A stretch of DNA of 64,000 nt, taken from Ramazzottius varieornatus (taxonomy: Eukaryota > Tardigrada > Eutardigrada > Parachela > Ramazzottiidae). The translations under genes and the position numbers were made by a program. Numbering within the stretch: the stretch's first letter is position 1; every line of letters begins with the position of its first letter. The notes beneath the pieces were generated by a model. That model was given only the letters and a program-made list of their open reading frames with translations, was not told the DNA's origin and ran no database searches. Location: assembly GCA_001949185.1 (NCBI GenBank), contig BDGG01000004.1, positions 986,278 to 1,050,277 of the forward strand, given 5' to 3'. Positions 36,005 through 55,686 of the stretch are shown here, in pieces.

Positions 36005-36160
36005 TCACCACTTGTTTTCGTAGACGTTCCACATCGCTGGCCGACGAAGCTGCCTCCAGCGCGGTAGCCATTTCTTCCTCCAGCTCGTCTCGTTTTAGCA
36101 CTACTTCCCGCAAGCACTTCTCGAACGTCCCACCTTCCATCTTCACTGTGGCAACTTCAC
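36005..36160 (-). pseudogene. Orphan exon related to the copy A/B gene family
   Basis: On the minus strand, a segment bounded by a TTATTTCAG acceptor and a GTGAGC donor encodes VVLKRDELEEEM followed by VERLRKQV. It aligns with VVIKRDELEDAL and RDRLQKQV in the first exon of copies A and B, and its donor falls at the same place after KQV. I found no second exon of the family in the 540 bases to the left, before the GST gene. It is either the remnant of a third copy or an exon of an unrecognised gene; translation is not demonstrated. Confidence 0.5.
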
Positions 36161-36833
36161 CTGAAATAACCAGCGATGCGAGATCTTGCTACAGAGTATT
36201 CTCCGCGTTCTGCGTGAAGGTTTGCACATAGATGCACAGACAAAAAGGGTTCGGAAGGACTCAGAGCTAAAGGGACTTCTGGTTGAAAATGAAAAACCAA
36301 ATAAATATTTTGACGTGCGGGTACATTCGGTGCAACCGGTACGAACAGTACGCAACACTTGAACGGACCTGACGTACAAGTGGATCATTCAATCAACCCG
36401 GTGAATCTTTTCATGCTGATACGATCAGTTGTACAATCGTCTCGAGTCTCGACCTCATCTCGTACGCGAGACATGCGCGTCCCATTCAAAAGAAAATCGC
36501 AAACATTGCAGAAACAGCGGCCGGAAAACACTTCATCCTTTCAGTCAACTATTGCTGGTCGCTACAGAGTGTCTCCTTAAGTACCTTAGCCTTGACATCA
36601 AGATCTGCGGCTCCAGTTTGAGGTTGCAGTGGGACTTATCGTAGCTGGGAGGTTTCGGTCACGAATCGCGCTCGTCGATCGGCCATCACCGAAGACAATT
36701 TGCGGGGTAAGATTGATTCTTTACTTCTATTTAGAGAATGCTTTACGTTCGGCTTGGATCTGGGGGGTAACCTAAGTCTTCGTTCGCCACCAGATTGGAG
36801 GATATCGAGGACGGAATCGCGCTGGGGAGCGGG
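36161..36833. other. Intergenic, upstream of SDR42E
   Basis: About 670 bases with no supported exon. It lies between the minus-strand orphan exon and the SDR42E start and should include the SDR42E promoter. Confidence 0.45.
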
Positions 36834-39058
36834 ATGAGCGCGGTAATTCGACATGGGAGCGAGGATGACATTACTTTGGCAGAAGTGGATCGGGTGGCAG
36901 TGGTGGGAGGAGGCGGATATGTCGGATGGCACATAGTTTTACGTTTAGTGGGCTGTGGGCATTCGGTAGCCATTATGGACCTGGGATTGTTCCCTGAAGC
37001 TCGGGAAGCTGTCAGCGCCAACAAGAGCATTACGTTCTTTCGGGTACGCGCAATGCACTCAGCATAATTTTATGAAAAGCTTTCTATCTATCCGTCTTTG
37101 TGAGAGTCTTTTGTCCGCAGTATGGAATATCGATCGGTGTCACTCGAAGAGAAGAGTTCATTACATTCAGTAGTGTATTTTGCGGTGTTAGTTGAGACCA
37201 AAATAACACTGAATAACTGAGCGATCATGTGGGTTCGTCCCTTAGTCGTCATCATGATGAGTTTGCTCTGTGGGAAGTCATCCCATCGGATTGGTGGACT
37301 GATAACTGGTGACTTGCCTTTATCTTCCATTCTTTGTTGCAGGTCGATATTCGGGAAAAAGAGGAGCTACTCGACAGTTTCAAGCGTTACCGCCCAAAGA
37401 CGGTCTATCACGTTGCTTCCTATGGTAAACAAACTGTAGCTTGACATTAGGTTTTTCCGCATTGAGCCGTCCATTACTACAGAGCTTTTTTTTACAGGAA
37501 TGTCCGGACGAGAAATGGTAGGCACTGCAAAACAGAAGAGTAGACTAGGGAAACTGATAATGATAAGCTAGCCGGCTCGAATAAGCCCCCTTCATTTGCA
37601 CAAGGACCTCTGTAGGAACCTTCCTCGAACCGGGAACGGTTCACTTAATCTAATTTTTGGAATTGCTTTTTCAGTTGAATAAGCGCCTAATCGAGGAAGT
37701 GAATATTGATGGAGTGAAGAATTCTCTGACAGCGTGTAACGAGGCAAACGTCGAACGGTTCGTGTATACTTCCTCCTATAACACCGTCTACGGTGGCCAG
37801 CAGATCATCAACGGCAATGAAGACAACACGAAGTTCCTTCCTATCTATAAGGTACTTGACTTCTCAAACCAGAGTAAATTCAGGATTTTTCCTTTTCAAC
37901 TCCTTTGTGCTAACAGCATCCAGATCATTACGCGTTGACCAAGTCTATCAGCGAGCAACTGGTCCTAATGGCTGACCGGAAGCAGTCAGTTGACGGAACT
38001 GCCATTCTGCGGTCTTGCTCATTACGTCTTCCCGGCATTTACGGTCCCGGTGAACAGAGACATTTGCCCCGCATCGTAAAGTATCTTGAGAAAGGATGGG
38101 TATCCTTTCGTTATGGCCAAGGCATCGTTGATTTCGTCCACGTACGTTACTCCGATTTGAAAGCCGGATTTCATCCTATACTAATTCATCCAACTTTCGT
38201 TGTTACCCTCCAGATTGACAACGTTGTAGAAGCACACGTTCTGGCTGGCCGGGCACTTGGGCCAGACAAAAACTGCATCGTAAGTCTCTGGGGAGTTTTC
38301 AAACCGAGGCAATTTGTCCGCATATTTACTTCTCGTCGTAATTGGTGAAGTATAATTAACGATACGTTGTGGCTTCAGGCTGGAGGAAAGTCGTACTTCA
38401 TCAACGATGGCTTGCCTATAAACAACTTCGAGTTCTTTCGCCCTTTGGTAATTCAGTTTTTTGCTTTTCGACTGTTGGTCAGTCTTGTACTGATCGAACT
38501 GTTGAAATGTCAAATATTGACGTATCGACGCTTGGTTCATTGATCACGTGCCATCTTTGCAGATCGAAGGTCTGGGTTATCAGTTTCCTAATCGAACACT
38601 GCCTTTCAGCTTCATATTCTTCATTGGTAGGGGATTTACTCTGATCTTTAGTTCGAGTTTGAGAGACAGAAGTAGTATGAATATATCCTGCTCTTACCGC
38701 TGCTTGGTCTGTAGCAATACTGTTGGAGAATCTGTACAGTCTGGACTTCGTGACTCGGTACAACTTGGACCGCTACTTTCCCCTCCTTACCCGAACCGAA
38801 GTATACAAAACCGGAGTAACGCATTACTTCTCCATTGAGAAGGCTCGGAAAGAACTCGGCTACGTACCGCGAACTCATCCTAACGACCTAAGCCAAGTAA
38901 TTGCCATGTACCAGTCTACGCCGGAATACAGGAAGCGCCTGGCGGCAACCACAACGTCAATGAAGGTCGAATCTCTACTTAGCACAGTTTTCAACAAGTT
39001 TGTCTTCCTCTTCGTAGCATTATTGTTATGCTTTGGGTTCTTTATGAGATCTTTTTAG
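36834..39058 (+). CDS. SDR42E1: Short-chain dehydrogenase/reductase family 42E (3-beta-HSD-like)
   Basis: Extended SDR of the 3-beta-hydroxysteroid dehydrogenase group, probably membrane-bound and NAD(P)-dependent, substrate uncertain. Exons 36834-37043, 37343-37424, 37498-37517 (20 bases), 37675-37851, 37917-38141, 38214-38279, 38379-38447, 38563-38626 and 38715-39058. Phases close to 418 residues; human SDR42E1 is 393. The cofactor glycine motif is GGGGYVG; catalytic YALTK is present with an upstream YTSSYNTVYGG serine. Family signatures LPGIYGPGEQRHLPRIV, NNFEFFRPLIEGLGYQFP and LLTRTEVYKTGVTHYFS are strong. A hydrophobic C-terminal helix precedes the stop. The start is the first Met after an in-frame stop. 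SDR42E2 is the alternative name. Confidence 0.94.
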
Positions 39059-39127
39059 GCTTTTGATAGTTGTCGTTTCGAGCCGTAACTTTCCCAAAGT
39101 CCTACAGCGGATGACGATCTTCCTGTT

Positions 39128-39133
39128 TTTATT
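39128..39133 (-). promoter_or_regulatory. Polyadenylation signal for RRP8
   Basis: AATAAA on the minus strand, 129 bases past the RRP8 stop. It lies inside the presumed SDR42E 3' untranslated region, so the two transcripts overlap. Confidence 0.6.
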
Positions 39134-39251
39134 GTTTGAACTGTGGTCCGACTTGAATACTCTTCAAGTACTTTGTTCCAGTCTAGAAATCGTGATTGTT
39201 ATAATTGAGATCTTTTACCGTGTGGAGCGGATTCTTTTTAATATTTCGAGC

Positions 39252-39257
39252 AATAAA
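39252..39257 (+). promoter_or_regulatory. Polyadenylation signal for SDR42E
   Basis: AATAAA, 194 bases past the SDR42E stop and 5 bases short of the RRP8 stop codon on the other strand. Cleavage 10-30 bases downstream would place the mRNA end inside RRP8 coding sequence. Confidence 0.65.
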
Positions 39258-39261
39258 AGTT

Positions 39262-40657
39262 TTATCGTCGTTTATACAGGCATGGTTTGAGCCTGATTTC
39301 AGGAAGTTCGCCAACAGCAACGGTCTCTTGGACCTTATCAAAATCTAACAGCACAAAGAAATTCCCTTCGAACTGCTGCTGTTGTCTGTTGCGTAGACGA
39401 AAACCTAGTCGCTCAGTTTTACGAATGAACTGCTTCAAGTTGTCGAACCGACTGCCCACTTCGGCAATCTTGAGGACACCCGAAGTCCGCAGGATCCTCC
39501 AGGCTTCGCACAAGTACTCCACCACGTTGGTGCCCATCAAGGAAAGGCAGAAGACTACCACGTTAACCGAAGAGTCTCTAAGAGGAACGGAACTCATCTC
39601 GCAAACTGTCACGCGATCGTTTAGTGCTTGTAGATCGAAGGAATGGCATTTCTGAGGAACCAATGTGGACAACTCGGCTTCTCCACATCCCATATCTGCG
39701 ACCACCCAGTTCTTCGGCCTACGTAAGCCAGCAGTTAGTAGTTTCAGTGCAAATTTTGAACAGAAGAGCAGCTGCAAGCCTGCAACGTTACTTACTGTCG
39801 TTTGAGCCATTCAGCCATCTGTAGCAGCGGTTTCTTCGGCCACGATGTCGTCTGTTCTCGATATCCGTCGTGATATTCGGCAAAAGCTGTAAACGTACTC
39901 AAAGGTTACGAAAATTAGCCATGATCAGAACGACGCAAGATAACAAACTCCCGGGCCTGTTTGACTATCTAAAGCCGCCTGTACGTCTAGCCCATCGCCT
40001 GACATTGACCGCGCGGGTGAAAGGGTACGTACCTTCGGGTTCGTCGCGGAAGAACTTCATGGCCTCCTGACCAGTGCATGTATATAGCTTCTCGTTTAAC
40101 TGCCGAAATCTCGAACCTTTCAGGCGCTTCTCCGCCTTTTCTAGGTAACTCACAGGCGTGTCGGTTTTTCTCTTCTTCGCTTGCTTCGCTTCTGGAACCA
40201 TCCCTTGCTCAGGGTGGTGTCCGGATCGTTGCGTCTGGGAGTGACTATCGAGACCATTCACCTCCGAGGCCACCTCATCGGTCTCTGCAGCCAGCTCGTC
40301 TGCAACTGGTCTGATGATTCCGCGGTTCTTCTTGACCGGCTGTGCCGACGTTCCCAATTCTGCATCTCTTCTATAAGACAAGGACTTATTCAACGGATAC
40401 ACCCAGGTGCACTGGGAAGTACGCCGATAGGCACTAAGCGGCAGCATACCCTACTTCTAAGTTCTAACAAGGCAAAAACAGCCATACCGCTGTCGTTTTC
40501 TGGACTTGTTCTGTCCGGCTTCTTTCTGGAAGGGTTTAGCGCGATGAACGATGCTCGCAGATAATGCTTTCGGAGTCCCAAACAAGCCTTCGATCAAACT
40601 GCTTGTTTCCGCCGAAACGCTTTCGCCCCAGACATCCGCTCCCGCGCTTGCAAACAT
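39262..40657 (-). CDS. RRP8: RRP8 (nucleomethylin), rRNA m1A methyltransferase
   Basis: Nucleolar SAM-dependent methyltransferase that makes the N1-methyladenosine of large-subunit rRNA. Four exons: 40657-40488, 40370-40033, 39886-39796 and 39718-39262; phases close to 351 residues, shorter than human because the N terminus is shorter. The N-terminal part has a basic nucleolar-type patch (NKSRKRQR) and RFRQLNEKLYT. The methyltransferase core shows VVADMGCGEAELS (motif I), FDLQALNDRVTVCEM and VVVFCLSLMGTNVVEYL, and the chain ends PCLYKRR exactly as in the family. It is head-to-head with copy A (370 bases) and tail-to-tail with SDR42E (203 bases). Confidence 0.95.
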
Positions 40658-41026
40658 ATCGACGCTTAAGGCTCGCCTATCACAACTTCTCGAGCTCCTG
40701 GTTTTCAGACGTATAAAACTAGTATAGCCAGAGCTAGTATAGCTCACAATTTTTGACTCACACGAGTGAATGATAATCAATGATCCACCGATCGCTACTG
40801 TACATCCGCCGCAAGTCTTCGGTAATCAAACTCATAGTGCCCTCACACTGCCTATTCAAGATCAGCTGTTTTCGGTAACGACGTCATCCTATTGAGGTGG
40901 CTTGACCAGGTTTGTTAAGCCCATACCTGATAACTTGATTCAAGTAAGTTAACTGATTGAACCCTCTCGAAGATCTGGTCGGATTTTGCATTTTCCAGTT
41001 AACGAGTTTCATAGACTCATAGTTGA
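40658..41026. promoter_or_regulatory. Head-to-head promoter region RRP8/copy A
   Basis: The part nearest copy A (from about 40880) is a duplicate of the region upstream of copy B (from about 53185). Shared stretches include TTGATAACTTGATTCA/TGATAACTTGATTCAA, TAACTGATTGAA and CCCTCTCGAAGAT. The duplication therefore includes promoter DNA. Confidence 0.6.
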
Positions 41027-42308
41027 ATGTTTACTAGCGCTTTCGCGGGCTTTCGGATTGATATCTTGGCTCGACTTGCAATGGTCACAACGAAAGACGC
41101 GTCATTTGAGACTGGGTACGAGGGAGTGGTGATTAAGCGGGATGAGCTGGAGGACGCTCTGACTAACGCTCGCGAATCAGCGACATCGGTAAACGCCGGT
41201 CAGGGTGCGACGGTGAACGTCTACAGAAACAAGTGGTGCGCAAAACGTGATCTACTCTCCATCCCTTCTGTCTGTCTTCGCGGTACGTCAGTCTAGAAAG
41301 ATAGCGTACTCGGGACTAGCCTCTGTTTTCAGGTGAAAACTTTGCGTTGCTGCACAACGTTCGAGGATGACTGCCAGGACAAGTGTGTTAAGAGTCTGAG
41401 CGATCTTCGGGCGGACACTCCGCTTCGGGCGTCTAAATGGGCTCACTTTTCGCCATGGTGTACCTAGGAAATACAATTGTTCTATAGGTTGCGGAAGGTG
41501 GAGGGGCGCGGGATGCGTCTGTGGTTGAGCACAACGCGAGGTCTGCTGCACAACCAAGTGCCACAGTAAAGACCGCCGCTAGGGAGAAACTTATACAAAG
41601 AATCAATCAGGTTATCGCGAGATGTCATACATCTTGGTTGTGCATATCTTCGCTAGGCAAGCAGGCTGTCGCGGAGCCACTCGCAGCTGCAGCGGAAACC
41701 ACAGCCACAACGTCAGTGAAGGAAATGCAGGAAGCGGTGGACGAAGTTAGAGATAATGCCGCTGAGGACAAGGCGGGACAGGAAGGAAGCACGACGACGA
41801 TGAGTAAGAAGCAGAAGAAGGCCGCAAAAAAGGCGGCAGCAAAATTAGAGAAAGCTGCCGAGCATACTTCCGCAGAGGTCTCTCAGAAGACCGGAGTAAG
41901 TGCTGCATCAGTACAGGAGCCGAAGAAAGAAGAAGTGAATGAAGAACAGGGCGCGAAGATGGAAGAGAAGGTTGAGAAACCGGCAGAGAATGGCACCAAG
42001 AAGACAGAAGAAAAAGCTGAAGAGAAGAATCCAGCTCAGAATGGAACGAAGGTGGAGGAGGAGGAGAAAAAGAAGGAAAAGACGAACGAGCCACCGAAGG
42101 CCAAGGAACCTGGACAGGTAAAACTAAGATTATCCGGCCATTGTAACAAGCGCTAATGACGATAACCGTATCTGGCAATGTGATGTTGCCTTTTCATTAG
42201 CTGGAATCGATTCTACCCAATGGTTTCATTCCGTCGACACATCACGCCATGGGATACCTGTTGGAACGCATCAAATGGGGAAGAGAAGACGTTTCGTCGG
42301 CTGAGTAG
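41027..42308 (+). pseudogene. Copy A: Lys/Glu-rich paralogue of copy B, 5' end apparently disrupted
   Basis: Diverged duplicate of the gene at 53351. Exon 1 (41027-41235) keeps DASFETGYEGVVIKRDELED but carries 14 extra bases before the KQV donor, which breaks the frame used by copy B. Exon 2 is near 41333-41382. The region matching copy B's exon 3 has lost the internal donor (GGTGAGG became GCTAGGG), so one open frame runs from about 41488 to 42117. The exons encoding the RRM-like domain are absent. The 3' half, about 41740-42308, is almost base-identical to copy B: KKQKKAAKKAAAKLEKAAEH, acidic/lysine repeats and the last exon 42201-42308. Either a pseudogene or a truncated protein from an internal start. 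Confidence 0.6.
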
Positions 42309-43448
42309 CCTGGTGCTGATCTCGGCTACGCAGTCCATCGGTGGTTCTTTTCAGAACGCCGGCCTTGTGTTCCCATTATAATCCGTTTGTCCACTGGTTA
42401 CTAAAGTCTACAGCAGCTTATGAATTCGTTGAGAGATGCCTTCGATCTTTCTTTTACAAATTAGCCGTTTCTTTCTTTACAGATGGTCGGTGCAAAAGTT
42501 TTATGTTTTGTACGAGTACTTTGTTTTATTGCGCAGCAATCAGAACTAAATGCAATGGAAGGGAAATTGAAAAATTCGAAACAGACGAACTGAAATTGGA
42601 CCGCGAAAGCCCACACTTCTGAATTTAACTCTTCTACAAAATGAAATAAAATCAAACAAATTACAGAACAATGTACGAAAAAATTAACCGTTATAAATGG
42701 GCGTAACTGTCCAGCTGAGCTCACTTACGACACAGCCAATGACAACTGGAGTTTGCCGCATGCGCAGATTTCATTGGTTTTAACCATCTGGCTCCGTACA
42801 CCCATTTTAACGGTTTATTTTGTCGTACACTGTACGTATGCATGCCTAAGCAGCGTGACAGTTGTTTTGTATAACATTTTATCTTAGTTATCTCATTTTA
42901 TTGTCTTCTGTGGACAGTCAGAGGCCGAGAAAGATTCCGATGAGGGGTTCAGTGTTGTGACAAAGAGCATGGAATTTGAGCTAGAGAAACTAGAAACCAG
43001 GGGATCGCACGAAGCTGCGCTAACTGGACATCCGAAGCAGGGAACGCAGCATAATTGTCAAGGAACCCAATTCCGGTCTGCAAGCGGCAGCCGTGATCTC
43101 ACCTAGTCACTCAGGTGGAGTCAGCAGCCCTCCTTCGGATATCCGAGTTAGAACTACCCGGTACTTTAAGACTAATGTAAGTTCAAGAGGAGTGCGTCTG
43201 GTTTGAGTTTTCCGTGAGGCAAATTTTACTCTTTATTGTAAGTGCTTTGTAACTGGGCTTGCGCCCATGGTTGTACAGAACAGGATGGGGCAGTTCTGTT
43301 CAGCAAGTGAGACAAGACCTGGTTTCGATGACAAGATTATTCTAAAAAGCGAACTATAGCAAAAGCCGCAACGACAATAGAAAGTGAAGATGAAGAACGA
43401 TCAAAGCTAGCAAAGCTTCGTTAGACTATCATATTACAGGAGGGAAAT
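42309..43448. other. Intergenic copy A/PRPF8 with a candidate alternative exon
   Basis: Similarity to the copy B downstream region continues to about 42640. An AATAAA on the + strand near 42646 could end copy A transcripts. Beyond it, 42918-43106 looks like an exon (separate entry). The rest holds nothing I recognise except the PRPF8 3' end. Confidence 0.5.
42918..43106 (+). other. Candidate alternative terminal exon of copy A
   Basis: A GTGGACAG acceptor is followed by an open, acidic, coding-like stretch (SEAEKDSDEGFSVVTKSMEF) that runs to a TAG. It opens in phase 0, so it can splice from the same phase-0 donor at 42117 that normally joins the 42201-42308 exon. Copy B has no equivalent before its 3' neighbour. 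No transcript evidence is available. Confidence 0.4.
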
Positions 43449-52910
<9,462 letters not shown>

Positions 52911-53350
52911 TGTACCTCGGTGCACACTGCAGAACCAATTCAGTTGACACCAGACTTTCGTGAACTTATTACGGGAGCGCCCATCGACGATAACACACCA
53001 AAGGAACGAATGATCATGAGAGGGAATCACTTACTTTAGAGAGCCAAACTCGCCGTTAAAGATGGTGGAACACTGATGAGCACTGTCGAGCGGCTGCCTG
53101 CTGATTCAGTGCTGAACCGAGTAGCCCAGTATTGATTGTTAATCAGCTCAGCAGTGCTCGGTTTAGCAGCTCATCAGCGGACGTCATTCTTTTGAGGTGG
53201 CTTCACAAGTCAATCCTTGATAACTTGATTCACTTAAACTAACTGATTGAAGTGCTACTCAGGTTTTCGTTCAGCTTTTCGCAAACCCTTAACCCTCTCG
53301 AAGATCCGATCGGATTTTGCACTTTCCAATTAACGAATTTCGTTAGTTGA
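52911..53350. promoter_or_regulatory. Head-to-head promoter region PRPF8/copy B
   Basis: About 440 bases between diverging starts. The half nearest copy B duplicates the region upstream of copy A. It also holds overlapping TCAGCAG/CTGCTGA and GCTCATCAG motifs near 53080-53175. Confidence 0.55.
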
Positions 53351-55686
53351 ATGTCTACTAACACTTTCGCTGGCTTTCGAACTGATATCTTTGCTCGACT
53401 TGCAATGGCAACAACGAAAGACGCGTCGTTTGGAAGCGGGTACGAGGGAGTGGTGATAAAGCGGGATGAGCTGGAGGACGCTCTGACTAACGCTCGCGAA
53501 TCAGCGACATCGGTAAACGACCGTGATCGTCTGCAGAAGCAAGTGGTGCGTGAAACTTGATCTACTCTCCAATCTCCATCCCTTCTGTCTGTCTTCGCGG
53601 TACATTAGTCTAGAAAGATATTGTACTCGTGGCTGCTCTCTGTTTTCAGGTGAAAACTTTGCGTTGTTGCACAAAGTTCGAGGACGACTGCCAGGACAAG
53701 TAGGTCAAGCTTTTGGGCGATCTTCGGGCGTCTAAATGGGTTTACTTCTCGACGATCGATATGGTGTACCTAGGAAATACGGTTGTTCTACAGTAGAGAC
53801 TGGAAACATTAAAACCAGCAATCCCGTTATTCCTGGCAAAATCGCCTGCGCTTCTGGCTCATACGTGTGTCTTACACGTACAGCCGGTTGCTGTGCCAGA
53901 CCCGAAAACGTACGATTAGTCTCTCTGACACAGCGACAGAACCACGTGCTAACCGGAAGTCGCATGCTTAACCACGTGGCAGATAAGAAATGCCAAACGC
54001 CTTAAGGCAAAATACTGAGCTTCCGCATCGTGCGAAAACGTCACTAGGATTGATTGTCAATCAACTGTTGCTGAAACTTTTTCCGGACTCTAATTCTATA
54101 GGTTGCGGAAGGTAGGAGGTGTGCATGATGCGTCTGTGGTTGAGCACAACGCGAAATCTGCTGCACAACCAAGTGCCGCAGTAAAGACCGCCGGTGAGGA
54201 GAAACTCATAAAATTTGCAGTTAACTTAGATGACAATCGAGCCGAGTGCTACAACCATTGTGACTTCACCAAAATATCAATGTTCTCGTTCTGTTACATA
54301 CCGTAATTTACATTTTACAGGCGATGCTCCGAAATCGACAGATCATGCTCCAAAAGAACCGCCTTCGAAGCCAGTGGAGAAGGCCCCAGGGGAGCAGCCA
54401 CCGGAAGTGAATGCCGTTATCGACTTCGCTAAGATTCGCACGAATACTCGATCCACCATTTCCAAACATGATATTCAGGCTTTGAAAGAAAGCAAGAAGT
54501 AAGTTGGCGGCGGGTTCCGTTCACTTTAGTTGTCGTTTGATGGAAAGGATAACTGACTTCATTGCAGCGCTCAGGTCTACTTTGAGCAGCTGAATCCAAA
54601 CACTACAGAGGACACGCTGCGTCAGGGCCTGCTCGATCAGGGCTACCAGTCGGTCAAAATCGAGATGTCCACCTGGAAGGGTGGGAAGACCCGAGGAAGT
54701 GCAGTGGTTTCGATGCGAGCGGCCGAAGATGCTCTGGAGTTAGTGAATCGGAACGATATTGAGATCGACGGATGGAGTGCGTCTCCGAAGTTTTTACTGG
54801 TACAGCACTAATGGCGTTCATAGTTTCTCTAGTTTCAGGTGTCGAACATGCTCTTTTCAGGCCGATCAAGTTTCCCCAGAATCGGAGAGCTCTTCGGAAA
54901 TCGCGATTGCGCAGTCGCAGGTGACGGCTGAAAAGCCGGAAGCTGATCTTACAGGTTAGTACCGCACTGGTGGCTAAGAAAGAATTAATCAGGTTAGCAC
55001 GAGATGTCATACATCCTGTTTGTGTTTTCGCGTTATCGCATCGTGTTTTCGCTAGGTAAAGAGGTCGCGGAGCCACGCGCCGCTGCAGCGTCAGTGACCG
55101 AAAAACAGGAAGCGGTGGACGAAGTTAGAGATAATGCCGCTGAGGACAAGGCGGGACAGGAAGGAAGCACGACGACGATGAGTAAGAAGCAGAAGAAGGC
55201 CGCAAAAAAGGCGGCAGCAAAATTAGAGAAAGCTGCCGAGCATACTTCCGCAGAGGTCTCTCAGAAAACCGAAGTAAGTGCTGCATCAGTACAGGAGCCG
55301 AAGAAAGAAGAAGTGAATGAAGAACAGGGCGCGAAGATGGAAGAGAAGGTTGAGAAACCGGCAGAGAATGGCACCAAGAAGACAGAAGAAAAAGCTGAAG
55401 AGAAGAATCCAGCTCAGAATGGAACGAAGGTGGAGGAGGAGGAGAAAAAGAAGGAAAAGACGAACGAGCCACCGAAGGCCAAGGAACCTGGACAGGTAAA
55501 ACTAAGATTATCCGGCCATTGTAACAAGCGCTAATGACGATAACCGTATCTGGCAATGTGATGTTGCCTTTTCATTAGCTGGAATCGATTCTACCCAATG
55601 GTTTCATTCCGTCGACACATCACGCCATGGGATACCTGTTGGAACGCATCAAATGGGGAAGAGAAGACGTTTCGTCGGCTGAGTAG
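53351..55686 (+). CDS. Copy B: coiled-coil, RRM-like, Lys/Glu-rich protein of unknown function
   Basis: I do not recognise the family. Eight exons: 53351-53545, 53650-53699, 54102-54193, 54321-54498, 54568-54799, 54861-54954, 55056-55495 and 55579-55686. All phases close, giving 462 residues. The N-terminal helix (VVIKRDELEDALTNARESAT) leads into a short Cys-containing segment (TLRCCTKFEDDC), then a Pro-rich linker. Exon 5 looks like an RNA-recognition motif: VYFEQL as RNP2, TTEDTLRQGL helix 1, and RGSAVVSM as RNP1. Then come a Ser/Glu-rich stretch, a long lysine/alanine/glutamate low-complexity region (KKQKKAAKKAAAKLEKAA, then EEEKKKEK), and a conserved last exon (LPNGFIPSTHHAMGYLLER). Copy A on the far side of PRPF8 is its near-identical but damaged duplicate. 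Confidence 0.75.
53792..54096. mobile_element. About 305-bp insertion in copy B intron 2, absent from copy A
   Basis: Copy A reads straight from GGAAATACAATTGTTCTA into TAGGTTGCGG. Copy B has the same flanks (GGAAATACGGTTGTTCTA and TTCTATAGGTTGCGG) about 305 bases apart, with TTCTA repeated at both ends, as a target duplication would give. On the minus strand the insert contains GTGGTTAAGCATGCG, which resembles a tRNA A box, but no convincing B box or full tRNA fold. Confidence 0.45.

Noticed and set aside
41747-42178. 143-codon minus-strand open frame (Ser/Pro/Leu-rich) in copy A, repeated at 55125-55556 in copy B
   Set aside because: It is the antisense shadow of the lysine/glutamate-rich exon. 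Its conservation follows from the near-identical + strand coding sequence.
53860-54000. True tRNA gene in the copy B intron insert
   Set aside because: An A-box-like GTGGTTAAGCATGCG exists on the minus strand, but no cloverleaf can be drawn and the B box is absent. Kept only as a possible repeat signature.
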